Positions 55,991 to 64,000 of a stretch of DNA of 64,000 nt are shown here, piece by piece. The notes beneath the pieces are model-generated. The model was not told the DNA's origin. It was given only the letters and a program-made list of their open reading frames with translations, and did not search any database. This stretch comes from Polynucleobacter meluiroseus. GTDB lineage: Bacteria > Pseudomonadota > Gammaproteobacteria > Burkholderiales > Burkholderiaceae. The stretch spans positions 1 to 64,000 of the forward strand of contig CAMCUP010000004.1 in NCBI GenBank assembly GCA_945878885.1, read 5' to 3'. Position numbers and translations under genes: made by a program. Each line of letters opens with the position of its first letter. The stretch's first letter is position 1.

Positions 55991-57150
55991 TGTTAGCGCA
56001 ATGGCTGCAAGACGATTTTAGCTTTTTTCGAGTTTTTAATTACATCACTTTTAGGGCAGTATTTGCTACCTTAACTGCTTTATTAATTGGTCTAGTGTGT
56101 GGGCCATCGGTGATTCGAAAACTCAGCGCTTTAAAAATGGGCCAAACAGTACGCAGTGATGGACCGCAATCACATCTTGAAAAATCAGGGACACCGACCA
56201 TGGGTGGGGTGTTGATTTTGATTGGAATATTTATCTCATGTATGTTGTGGGCCGATTTAAGTAACCGTTTTATTTGGATTGTATTTTTAATTACTTTTAG
56301 TTTTGGCCTGATTGGCTGGATTGATGATTACCGTAAGGTAACCAGAAAAGATCCTAAAGGGATGTCATCGCGGGAAAAGTTTTTCTGGCAAACCTGCATC
56401 GGTTTATTTGCTGCACTTTATTTAGCATTTTCAGTTTCGGAAGTAAATAATCTAAAGGTGCTCCAGTTATTTATTGACTGGATTAAGAGTGGGTTTACTT
56501 TAGACCTACCGGCAAAATCTAATTTGTATTTACCTTTTATGAAAGAAGTCAGTTATCCACTGGGAGTCTTTGGTTTCATTATCTTGAGTTATTTAGTCAT
56601 TGTTGGCAGCAGTAATGCAGTGAATTTAACCGATGGCTTAGATGGGCTGGTAATCATGCCAGTTATTTTAGTGGGCGCTGCCTTAGGCGCTTTTGCTTAT
56701 GTAATGGGTAACGCGATATACGCAAAATATTTACTCTTTCCATATATTCCTGGCGCTGGCGAACTCCTCATTTTTTGTGGCGCAATGGGTGGTGCAGGTT
56801 TAGCTTTCCTTTGGTACAACACCCATCCTGCCCAAGTATTTATGGGCGATGTAGGTGCGTTAGCTTTGGGCGGCGCACTTGGCACGATTGCAGTCATTGT
56901 GCGGCAAGAGATTGTTTTATTTGTAATGGGGGGAATATTTGTTGCTGAAACGTGTTCAGTCATGCTTCAAGTGGCATGGTTTAAGTACACCAAAAAAAAA
57001 TATGGACAAGGCCGCAGAATTTTTAAGATGGCCCCCTTGCATCATCATTTTGAATTAAGCGGTTGGCGCGAAACACAGGTTGTAGTGCGCTTTTGGATTA
57101 TTACAATTTTATTGGTCTTAGTAGGCTTGTCTAGCTTGAAGTTACGGTGA
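55981..57150 (+). CDS. mraY: Phospho-MurNAc-pentapeptide translocase MraY
   Basis: MraY moves phospho-MurNAc-pentapeptide to undecaprenyl phosphate, making lipid I in the inner membrane. The 389-residue, ten-helix protein has [33 protein letters not shown] with the Asp-Asp pair, NLTDGLDGL, and the C-terminal [13 protein letters not shown]. An AGGAGG site at 55968-55973 lies seven bases before the ATG at 55981. Confidence 0.97.
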   Translation: MLLMLAQWLQDDFSFFRVFNYITFRAVFATLTALLIGLVCGPSVIRKLSALKMGQTVRSDGPQSHLEKSGTPTMGGVLILIGIFISCMLWADLSNRFIWIVFLITFSFGLIGWIDDYRKVTRKDPKGMSSREKFFWQTCIGLFAALYLAFSVSEVNNLKVLQLFIDWIKSGFTLDLPAKSNLYLPFMKEVSYPLGVFGFIILSYLVIVGSSNAVNLTDGLDGLVIMPVILVGAALGAFAYVMGNAIYAKYLLFPYIPGAGELLIFCGAMGGAGLAFLWYNTHPAQVFMGDVGALALGGALGTIAVIVRQEIVLFVMGGIFVAETCSVMLQVAWFKYTKKKYGQGRRIFKMAPLHHHFELSGWRETQVVVRFWIITILLVLVGLSSLKLR

Positions 57151-57160
57151 AATAAAGGGA

Positions 57161-58819
57161 ATGATGCAAGTTTTAAAGCAAGTTTTTTCAAATATTGACG
57201 GCCAAGCAATACAGCCGATGCCAGACCATTTTTTAGTCATTGGTTTGGGCGAATCTGGTTTGGCAATGGCTACTTGGTGTGTGCATCATGGCGCTAGAGT
57301 TGATCTAGCCGATACGCGAACACATGAATTACTTTCTAGTCAACAACAAGAAGCGCTTACGACCTTAAAAAACAATGGTTTAGGGCAGCTGTTTTTAGGA
57401 AACTGGGCAAGCGAAGATCTACAGCAGAATTTAGAAGCGATGTGTGCAGGAGTAAAAGTAATTGGCATTAGCCCAGGCTTGTCGCCACTACAAGAGCCAT
57501 TAAAAACAATTTTGACCTATGCACAGCATCATCAAATTGCAGTTTGGAGTGAAATTGAGTTTTTTGCTCGCGCTTTAGTAGCCTTAAAGCATGAAACTGG
57601 CTATCAACCAACTGTCTTGGCTATTACAGGTACTAATGGTAAAACAACAACAACTGCATTAACCCTGCAGATTTGTGAACGTGCCGGCAAAAAAGCAGTA
57701 ATGGCTGGCAACATAAGCCCAGCTGCTTTAAGTAAGTTAAGCACCTGTCTTGACGAGGCTCAGGGCATACAAGATTTACCAGAAATCTGGGTGCTAGAGT
57801 TATCTAGCTTTCAGCTGCAATATACCGAGAGCTTAAATGCTACTGCAGTAGCAATTCTCAATATTACGCAAGACCATTTAGATTGGCATGGCGAGATGCA
57901 GGCCTACATAAGGGCTAAGGCCAAGATCATTGGTACCGATAGTATTTGTATTTTAAATCGTGAAGACGCGGTGGTGGCCCAATTACGATCAGTCAATCGC
58001 TTAGGTATGCCAAACACAATTACATTTGGCAGTGGTAGCCCAATTGAACCTGGCTCGTTTGGTATTGAGCATGATTTACGTGCAGGCGGTATCGATTGGT
58101 TAGTTTGGGCAGAAATCGATGAAGAGCTGGAAAATTTACCAAAGCGACGCCGTAAAGTAAGTGGTGCAGCCCAAGCAGAATTGCGTTTAAAACGTTTAAT
58201 TCCAGCAGATGCTTTACGCATTAGAGGCCGTCATAATGCCCTGAATGCCTTAGCCGCATTAGCATTAGCTCGCTGCGCTGGCTTGCCAATGAATTTATTG
58301 TTGCATGGTTTACGCGAATATCGGGGTGAGCCCCATCGGACCCAAACTGCGGCCGTTATTGATGGTGTGGAATACGTTGATGATAGTAAGGGGACCAATG
58401 TAGGCGCAACAGTAGCTGCACTCAATGGCCTTGGAATATCTGCAGTTGGTAAGCGCATTTGGTTGATTGCAGGTGGTGATGGCAAAGGCCAGGACTTTAG
58501 CCCGTTACGCGAACCCATTTTGCGTTTTGTCAAAGGCTTAATTCTAATTGGTAAAGACGCCCCATTAATACTTGCTGCTTTGGAAGACGATTTCGCCAAA
58601 CATGATATCGACTGTGTGTTGGCTGAGTCACTAGATTTGGCAACCCAAATAGCGTCACAACGCGCCCGAGCAGGCGATATTGTTTTACTTTCTCCGGCCT
58701 GCGCCAGTTTCGACCAATTTCGCGACTATCGGCATCGGGCTGAAGTTTTTGTAGCTGCAGTTACCGAGTTAAAAATGCAATTTAGCTCAGTAAACCAAGT
58801 CACAGGAGCTATGGTATGA
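57161..58819 (+). CDS. murD: UDP-MurNAc-L-alanine:D-glutamate ligase MurD
   Basis: MurD adds D-glutamate to UDP-MurNAc-Ala. The 552-residue protein has the N-terminal [15 protein letters not shown], the ATP site GTNGKTTT (157-164), LELSSFQLQ and [15 protein letters not shown]. It is about 110 residues longer than the E. coli enzyme; the extra length lies in N-terminal and central insertions such as [13 protein letters not shown]. Because AAAGGGA touches the first ATG, the second ATG (57164) may be used. It is the only gene pair gap in the late part of the cluster, ten bases after mraY. Confidence 0.95.
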   Translation: MMQVLKQVFSNIDGQAIQPMPDHFLVIGLGESGLAMATWCVHHGARVDLADTRTHELLSSQQQEALTTLKNNGLGQLFLGNWASEDLQQNLEAMCAGVKVIGISPGLSPLQEPLKTILTYAQHHQIAVWSEIEFFARALVALKHETGYQPTVLAITGTNGKTTTTALTLQICERAGKKAVMAGNISPAALSKLSTCLDEAQGIQDLPEIWVLELSSFQLQYTESLNATAVAILNITQDHLDWHGEMQAYIRAKAKIIGTDSICILNREDAVVAQLRSVNRLGMPNTITFGSGSPIEPGSFGIEHDLRAGGIDWLVWAEIDEELENLPKRRRKVSGAAQAELRLKRLIPADALRIRGRHNALNALAALALARCAGLPMNLLLHGLREYRGEPHRTQTAAVIDGVEYVDDSKGTNVGATVAALNGLGISAVGKRIWLIAGGDGKGQDFSPLREPILRFVKGLILIGKDAPLILAALEDDFAKHDIDCVLAESLDLATQIASQRARAGDIVLLSPACASFDQFRDYRHRAEVFVAAVTELKMQFSSVNQVTGAMV

Positions 58820-60087
58820 GCGTCAAAGAAAAATTATCTTTAGCTAACCGCTTTTTCTTTAATCGGTTTTGGAATTTTTCGCGTGGCGGTATTAACCAAT
58901 TTCATAGTGGCTTAAAGGATGCAGTTTCGGGAGTTGATCAAACGCGCTCTCGCATGATGGAGTACGACCAACTATTAGTTTGGGCAGTTTTATCGCTGAC
59001 CTTAATTGGTTTGGTAATGGTGTACTCAGCCTCAATTACCCTAGCTGACAGCCCAAAATATGCTAACTACAGCAGCAATTTTTTCTTATATCGCCACCTT
59101 ATTTCTTTATCAATTGCCTTTGCAGTTGGCGCTTGGGTGTTTAGGGTGCCAGTCAAAACCTGGGATCGTTTGGCGCCTAGCATTTTTATTTTTACTGTAG
59201 TGCTCTTAATTGCCGTATTAATTCCAGGTATTGGTAAAGGTGTCAACGGTGCAAGGCGGTGGATTTCTCTTGGCGTAATGAATTTTCAGCCATCCGAATT
59301 AATGAAATTTGCAGTACTGATTTTTGCTGCAAGTTATACAGTCCGGCGCCAAGAGTATTTACATTCGTTTGTTAAGGGCGTAGTGCCAATGGGAGTTGCA
59401 GTTGCAATGGTTGGCACACTACTAATGTGGGAGCCAGATATGGGGGCATTTGTAGTTATCGCGCTCATTGCCTTTGGCATTTTATTTTTAGGTGGAATTA
59501 ATGCGAAATTATTTGGTGGCTTAATTACTATTGGAATTTTAAGTGCAGCTGCAATTATTGCTTTATCACCATTTCGGCGCGGTAGGATTTTGGCATTTTT
59601 AGATCCCTGGCAAGTTGATATCGCTGCTAATAAGGGTTATCAATTAACCCATTCATTAATGGCATTTGGGCGTGGCGAATGGTTTGGTATTGGTTTGGGC
59701 GGTAGCGTAGAAAAATTAAATTATTTACCTGAAGCGCATACCGATTTTATTTTGGCAGTCATTGGCGAAGAACTCGGTTTCGTTGGTGTAATGGTAATTA
59801 TTTTCTTGTTTTATTGGATTGTGCGCCGCGCATTTTTAATTGGCCGCACCGCCTTGCAACTCGATCGTAGTTTTGCTGGTTTAGCTGCTAAAGGTGTGGG
59901 TATTTGGATTGGTTGGCAGGCATTTATCAATATGGGTGTGAATTTAGGTTTATTACCAACCAAAGGCCTTACCCTACCGTTAATTAGTTATGGTGGCTCG
60001 GGCATTTTGATGAATGTCGTGGCCTTTGCTTTACTGCTCAAAATTGATTATGAAAACCGAGTTTTAATGCGTGGGGGAAAGCTTTGA
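58816..60087 (+). CDS. ftsW: Peptidoglycan glycosyltransferase FtsW
   Basis: SEDS glycosyltransferase that works with FtsI at the septum. The 423-residue protein has a cytoplasmic N-terminal stretch of about 50 residues, then ten hydrophobic segments, with [51 protein letters not shown] and [12 protein letters not shown], all family marks. AGGAG lies seven bases before the ATG, which overlaps the murD stop (ATGA). Confidence 0.96.
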   Translation: MSVKEKLSLANRFFFNRFWNFSRGGINQFHSGLKDAVSGVDQTRSRMMEYDQLLVWAVLSLTLIGLVMVYSASITLADSPKYANYSSNFFLYRHLISLSIAFAVGAWVFRVPVKTWDRLAPSIFIFTVVLLIAVLIPGIGKGVNGARRWISLGVMNFQPSELMKFAVLIFAASYTVRRQEYLHSFVKGVVPMGVAVAMVGTLLMWEPDMGAFVVIALIAFGILFLGGINAKLFGGLITIGILSAAAIIALSPFRRGRILAFLDPWQVDIAANKGYQLTHSLMAFGRGEWFGIGLGGSVEKLNYLPEAHTDFILAVIGEELGFVGVMVIIFLFYWIVRRAFLIGRTALQLDRSFAGLAAKGVGIWIGWQAFINMGVNLGLLPTKGLTLPLISYGGSGILMNVVAFALLLKIDYENRVLMRGGKL

Positions 60088-61157
60088 AGCAACCCTCCAT
60101 TTTATTGATGGCCGGAGGTACTGGTGGCCATATTTTCCCTGGCTTAGCAGTGGCAGAGTTATTGCGCAGTCGGGGTTGGCAGGTGGCTTGGCTAGGCAAT
60201 GTGAAGGGCATGGAATACCGTTTAGTACCAGCGCGCGGCTTTAGATTTGAGTCGGTGCAATTTGGCGGCTTGCGGGGCAAAGGTTGGCTCACAAAATTAC
60301 TGTTGCCGTTTAATTTAGTGCGCGCATGTGCGCAAAGTTGGCGCATTATTATGCGCATCAAGCCGAGTGTTGTGTTGGGCATGGGTGGCTATATTACTTT
60401 TCCAGGAGGCCTAATTAGTTTTTGCTTAAATAGGCCTTTAGTCTTGCACGAATCAAATGCAGTAGCTGGTAGTGCTAATCGCCTCTTAAATCATCTTGCC
60501 GATAAAACAGTTACTGGTTTTCCGCAGACATTGGCAAAAGGTAAATGGATTGGTAATCCGATTCGCTCAGAGTTTAGTCAAGTGGCAGAGCCTCGGCTAC
60601 GTTATATTCAGCGACAGGGCTTACTCTCGATATTGGTGGTGGGAGGTAGCCTTGGCGCACAAGTGCTCAATGAAGTGTTGCCAGTTGCTTTAGCGCTCAT
60701 TCCCTTAGAACAAAGGCCCAAAGTAACTCATCAAGCGGGCGAGCAACATTTCATCGAGCTCACTGAGCGTTATGAACAGTATGGGGTCCGAGCTGAAGTA
60801 CAGCCATTTATTGCCGACATGGCGACTGCTTACGCACAAGCCGATGTAGTGATTTGTCGCGCAGGTGCCATGACTATTTCAGAATTAGCTGCTTGTGGCG
60901 TTGCAGCTTGTTTGGTGCCATTACCCCACGCCATCGATGATCATCAAACTGCTAATGCACAATTTTTATCAAGTGCGGGGGCGGCAATTTTATTGCCCCA
61001 AACACAATTTAAAGCCGCCGTTTTAGCGCAGCTCATACAGACATGGACGCGACCTGAATTACAAAAAATGGCAGAGCGCGCACATGCTTTAGCTAAGCCT
61101 AATGCTACTGAACAACTTGCCGCAATTTGTGCAACAGTAGCGGGGATTGACGCATGA
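60084..61157 (+). CDS. murG: UDP-GlcNAc:lipid I N-acetylglucosaminyltransferase MurG
   Basis: MurG turns lipid I into lipid II at the inner face of the membrane. The 357-residue GT28 enzyme has [12 protein letters not shown] (11-22), [37 protein letters not shown] and [15 protein letters not shown] for UDP-GlcNAc binding. It starts at TTG 60084, overlapping the ftsW stop as TTGA; GGGGG lies six bases upstream and there is no ATG before the conserved glycine loop. Confidence 0.96.
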   Translation: MKQPSILLMAGGTGGHIFPGLAVAELLRSRGWQVAWLGNVKGMEYRLVPARGFRFESVQFGGLRGKGWLTKLLLPFNLVRACAQSWRIIMRIKPSVVLGMGGYITFPGGLISFCLNRPLVLHESNAVAGSANRLLNHLADKTVTGFPQTLAKGKWIGNPIRSEFSQVAEPRLRYIQRQGLLSILVVGGSLGAQVLNEVLPVALALIPLEQRPKVTHQAGEQHFIELTERYEQYGVRAEVQPFIADMATAYAQADVVICRAGAMTISELAACGVAACLVPLPHAIDDHQTANAQFLSSAGAAILLPQTQFKAAVLAQLIQTWTRPELQKMAERAHALAKPNATEQLAAICATVAGIDA

Positions 61158-62593
61158 AACACATCGTCCAACAAATTCACTTTGTGGGTATCGGCGGAGC
61201 TGGGATGAGTGGCATAGCTGAAGTGTTATTGAATTTAGGATATCAAGTATCAGGCTCTGATTTGGCAGTCGGACCAGCAACTAAGCGTCTCGCCGAATTG
61301 GGCGCAGTAATTCATCTTGGACATGCAGTAGAAAATATCGGTACTGCAGAAGCAGTAGTCATTTCTACTGCAGTAGCCGGTAATAATCCCGAGGTATTAG
61401 CAGCGCGCGCCGCCAAAATTCCTGTGATTCAGCGCGCTGTGATGTTAGGCGAATTAATGCGCTTAAAACAAGGAATTGCAATTGCAGGTACGCATGGCAA
61501 AACGACCACTACCAGCTTGGTGGCATCGGTATTGGCCGAGGGTGGACTTGATCCGACTTTTGTTATTGGTGGAAAGCTAAATTCGGCTGGTGCAAATGCA
61601 CGTCTAGGTCAGGGTGATTTCATCGTGGTTGAAGCAGACGAGTCAGACGCTTCTTTTTTACAGCTTTTTCCGGCGATGGAGGTGATCACCAATATCGATG
61701 CGGACCATATGGATACCTATAAGCATGATATGGCGCGATTAAAACAAGCTTTCGTGCAGTTTACACAACGAATGCCATTTTATGGAGTTGCGGTTTTATG
61801 CGTCGATGACCTCAATGTACGAGACATTATTCCTTTTGTTTCTCAACCCGTTTTGCGCTACGGCTTAGCCGCTGATGCTGATATTCGCGCTAGCCAAATT
61901 GAAGCCGATGGAACAACCATGCATTTTATGGTTGAGCGGCGCACGATTAGGCGTCATGGAGAAATGCCAGGAGTCTTAAAGGTCAGCTTAAATTTACCTG
62001 GTTTACATAATGTACGTAATGCGTTAGCGGCGATAGCAATTGCCACTGAACTAGGGGTGAGTGACCAAGCGATACAAAAAGCCTTAGCAGAATTTAGTGG
62101 AGTGGGACGTCGTTTTCAACGCTATGGCGAAATTCCTCTAGCTAGTGGCGGTAGCTACACCCTAATCGATGACTATGGCCATCACCCAGTAGAAATGGCG
62201 GCGACCTTAGCGGCAGCTCGAGGTGCTTTTCCGGGCCGACGTTTGGTACTGGCATTTCAGCCTCATCGCTATACCCGTACACGGGATTGCTTCGGCGATT
62301 TTGTGGCAGTGTTACGTAGCTTTGATGCAGTGGTCTTAACCGAAATTTATCCTGCTGGCGAAGCTCGTATACCGGGGGCGGATGGCAAAAGTTTACTGAA
62401 AGCCACGCTTGCTACAGAAGGCTTAGATACTCAAAAAGTATTACAAAGTAAGACCGCAGTATTTGTTGCCCAAGTAGCTGAAATGCCTGCTGTCTTAAAA
62501 ACCGTCTTACGCGCAAATGATGTGTTAATTACCATGGGCGCAGGATCTATATCGAATTTACCGCATTTATTAAACGAGGCTATACATGGCTAA
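61154..62593 (+). CDS. murC: UDP-MurNAc:L-alanine ligase MurC
   Basis: MurC adds the first stem residue, L-alanine, to UDP-MurNAc. The 479-residue protein has [17 protein letters not shown] at the start, the ATP site GTHGKTTTT (112-120), EADESDASF and [10 protein letters not shown]. The ATG overlaps the murG stop as ATGA; the 3' end overlaps ddl by eight bases. Confidence 0.97.
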   Translation: MKHIVQQIHFVGIGGAGMSGIAEVLLNLGYQVSGSDLAVGPATKRLAELGAVIHLGHAVENIGTAEAVVISTAVAGNNPEVLAARAAKIPVIQRAVMLGELMRLKQGIAIAGTHGKTTTTSLVASVLAEGGLDPTFVIGGKLNSAGANARLGQGDFIVVEADESDASFLQLFPAMEVITNIDADHMDTYKHDMARLKQAFVQFTQRMPFYGVAVLCVDDLNVRDIIPFVSQPVLRYGLAADADIRASQIEADGTTMHFMVERRTIRRHGEMPGVLKVSLNLPGLHNVRNALAAIAIATELGVSDQAIQKALAEFSGVGRRFQRYGEIPLASGGSYTLIDDYGHHPVEMAATLAAARGAFPGRRLVLAFQPHRYTRTRDCFGDFVAVLRSFDAVVLTEIYPAGEARIPGADGKSLLKATLATEGLDTQKVLQSKTAVFVAQVAEMPAVLKTVLRANDVLITMGAGSISNLPHLLNEAIHG

Positions 62594-63572
62594 TGTAACC
62601 TTGACTAAAAATGTTTGGGGAGAACGGGTTGCCCGCGAACTTAGTAATTTAAATCCGCAATCGTTAGGCAAAGTAGGCGTGCTTTTGGGTGGTCGTTCGG
62701 GTGAGCGAGAAATCTCGCTGATGTCGGGTAACGGTGTTCTCGATGCCCTGCGCGAAAAAGGTGTTAATGCCCATGCTTTTGATACAGGGCAACTGAATCT
62801 AACTGAAATATCAGTGGCACATTTTGATCGGGTCTTTATTGCTTTACATGGGCGTTTTGGCGAAGATGGCACGATTCAAGGCCTACTTGAATTACTCGAT
62901 ATTCCGTACACAGGTAGTGGAGTATTAGCTTGTGCACTAGCAATAGACAAAATAGCCACTAAACGAATTTGGCAGAGCAGTGGTTTAGCAACGCCACCAT
63001 TTGAATTACTCAGTGAAACTAGCAATTGGCCGGCAGTTGTAGCCCACTTGGGACTGCCACTTATCGTTAAGCCAGCACATGAAGGTTCATCCTTAGGCTT
63101 AACCAAAGTGCAGGCACTTGATGAGCTACCAATTGCTTATGCCTTAGCAGCTAGCTTAGATAAAAAAGTGATGGCTGAAGCATGTATTGTTGGCCCCGAG
63201 CTCACCTGCCCACTTGTAGGCGAGGGTGAAACTGCCGAGGCCTTACCAGTCATTCAAATTATTCCACCCAATGCAAATTACGATTTTCATCATAAGTATT
63301 TTTCTAACGAAACCCAATACTTATGCCCTACTGGCTTAGATGAAAAACTAAATCACGCAGTACAAAATTTAGCATTAGCTGCATATCGTTCGCTTGGTTG
63401 CAAAACCTGGGGTCGAGCCGACATCATGATTGATGAACGAACTGGACAACCTTATTTACTCGAAATGAATACATCTCCAGGCATGACCTCACATTCACTA
63501 GTACCGATGGCAGCAAAAGCAGCGGGTGTTTCTTATGCTGATTTAGTGTTGTGGATCTTGAGTCAATCATGA
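62586..63572 (+). CDS. ddl: D-alanine:D-alanine ligase
   Basis: ATP-grasp enzyme that makes D-Ala-D-Ala for MurF. The 328-residue protein has [51 protein letters not shown] and [15 protein letters not shown] with the metal ligands. It is DdlB-like by position in the cluster. The ATG at 62586 lies eight bases before the end of murC; the stop overlaps ftsQ as ATGA. Confidence 0.96.
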   Translation: MANVTLTKNVWGERVARELSNLNPQSLGKVGVLLGGRSGEREISLMSGNGVLDALREKGVNAHAFDTGQLNLTEISVAHFDRVFIALHGRFGEDGTIQGLLELLDIPYTGSGVLACALAIDKIATKRIWQSSGLATPPFELLSETSNWPAVVAHLGLPLIVKPAHEGSSLGLTKVQALDELPIAYALAASLDKKVMAEACIVGPELTCPLVGEGETAEALPVIQIIPPNANYDFHHKYFSNETQYLCPTGLDEKLNHAVQNLALAAYRSLGCKTWGRADIMIDERTGQPYLLEMNTSPGMTSHSLVPMAAKAAGVSYADLVLWILSQS

Positions 63573-64000
63573 AATATTTTTTTACGCGTTTAAGCGATCT
63601 TAGCAGTTTTATCATGTCACCCTTATGGAACAATGCTGCACGAATGCAGTATCTAACTAAATGGCTAATGCGTGGCTTGGGTTTATGTCTTGTGATTGGC
63701 CTGTTGGTGTGGTTAAGTCAACGACCAGTGTTTACATTAAGGCAAATTCAAATTGAACCGGTTGGCAATCAAACCTTAAAGCACATTAATTTACCAATTG
63801 TCAAAAATCAAATCCTGGAAAAAGTCCAAGGTAATTTCTTTAGCGTGCGCTTAGAAGATGTCAAGCGAGCATTTGAAGAAATGCCTTGGGTACGACGTGC
63901 CACTGTGCGGCGTTCTTGGCCCAATGGATTGGTGATTGGTATCGAAGAACAGACCGCACTAGGTACTTGGAATACAGCTGAGGGCCAAAAATTAATTAGT
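63569..64000 (+). CDS. ftsQ: Cell division protein FtsQ (3' end cut off by window)
   Basis: FtsQ links early and late division proteins through FtsL and FtsB. The first 144 residues are present: a cytoplasmic N-terminus, one membrane helix (about residues 35-50, [15 protein letters not shown]), a POTRA domain ([11 protein letters not shown] to [19 protein letters not shown]) and the start of the beta domain ([10 protein letters not shown]). The ATG overlaps the ddl stop as ATGA. The frame is open to the last base of the window; ftsA would be expected next. Confidence 0.94.
   Translation, partial: MKYFFTRLSDLSSFIMSPLWNNAARMQYLTKWLMRGLGLCLVIGLLVWLSQRPVFTLRQIQIEPVGNQTLKHINLPIVKNQILEKVQGNFFSVRLEDVKRAFEEMPWVRRATVRRSWPNGLVIGIEEQTALGTWNTAEGQKLIS

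Noticed and set aside
1..64000. CRISPR arrays, insertion sequences, prophage genes, rRNA
   Set aside because: No regularly spaced repeats, transposase or integrase motifs, phage structural genes or rRNA sequences were found on reading the window.

Overview
This 64 kb window looks like chromosome from a betaproteobacterium of the Burkholderiales, most like the small freshwater Polynucleobacter lineage. The assignment rests on gene order (his-HIT-tat, petABC-sspAB, rpe-trpEGDC, bioAFD/bioB, mraZ-to-ftsQ), a Burkholderia-type trimeric porin, DegS-like protease next to mscL, and a moderate GC content (mid-40s percent by eye). It is an inference from families and synteny; no rRNA is present to confirm it. 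Gene packing is tight, with many 1-17 base overlaps.

Layout. 1-5082: end of a histidine operon (hisH cut by the window edge, hisA, hisF, hisI, hisE), a HIT hydrolase and tatABC. 5094-8123: a Sel1-repeat protein and, divergently, a major porin with a strong terminator. 8124-9747: an AT-rich glycosyltransferase gene and a 455-base non-coding stretch, bounded on the right by a second, slightly decayed copy of the porin terminator; this looks like the most recently rearranged part of the window. 9748-11304: TPR protein with a GT9-like domain. 11480-14704: glutamate/aspartate ABC importer gltIJKL. 14722-19308: DegS-like protease, mscL, and the cytochrome bc1 genes petABC, followed by sspA and sspB. 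20405-24658: an unrecognised glycosyltransferase-like protein, tRNA-Thr(TGT), a TPR protein with an O-GlcNAc-transferase-like domain, and an MHS-type transporter. 24792-33360: phasin, rmuC, grxD, prmC, prfA, hemA, a small membrane protein, ung and an M61 peptidase. 33378-41228: dsbC, ubiH, ychF, trpC-trpD-trpG-trpE and rpe. 41278-49298: apaG, a 38-residue membrane microprotein, mltA, an M20 amidohydrolase, biotin genes bioD/F/A opposite bioB, and coq7. 49504-64000: the division and cell wall cluster mraZ, rsmH, ftsL, ftsI, murE, murF, mraY, murD, ftsW, murG, murC, ddl and the start of ftsQ, behind a recognisable promoter and MraZ operator.

Most of the window is conserved housekeeping and I did not find a new defence or mobile system. 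The best leads are the duplicated terminator around the AT-rich glycosyltransferase, the 38-residue microprotein that exactly fills the apaG-mltA gap, a long perfect-arm palindrome between the transporter and phasin genes, and palindromes and direct repeats upstream of mraZ. Two groups of TPR-type glycosyltransferases suggest a protein or surface glycosylation capacity whose target is unknown.
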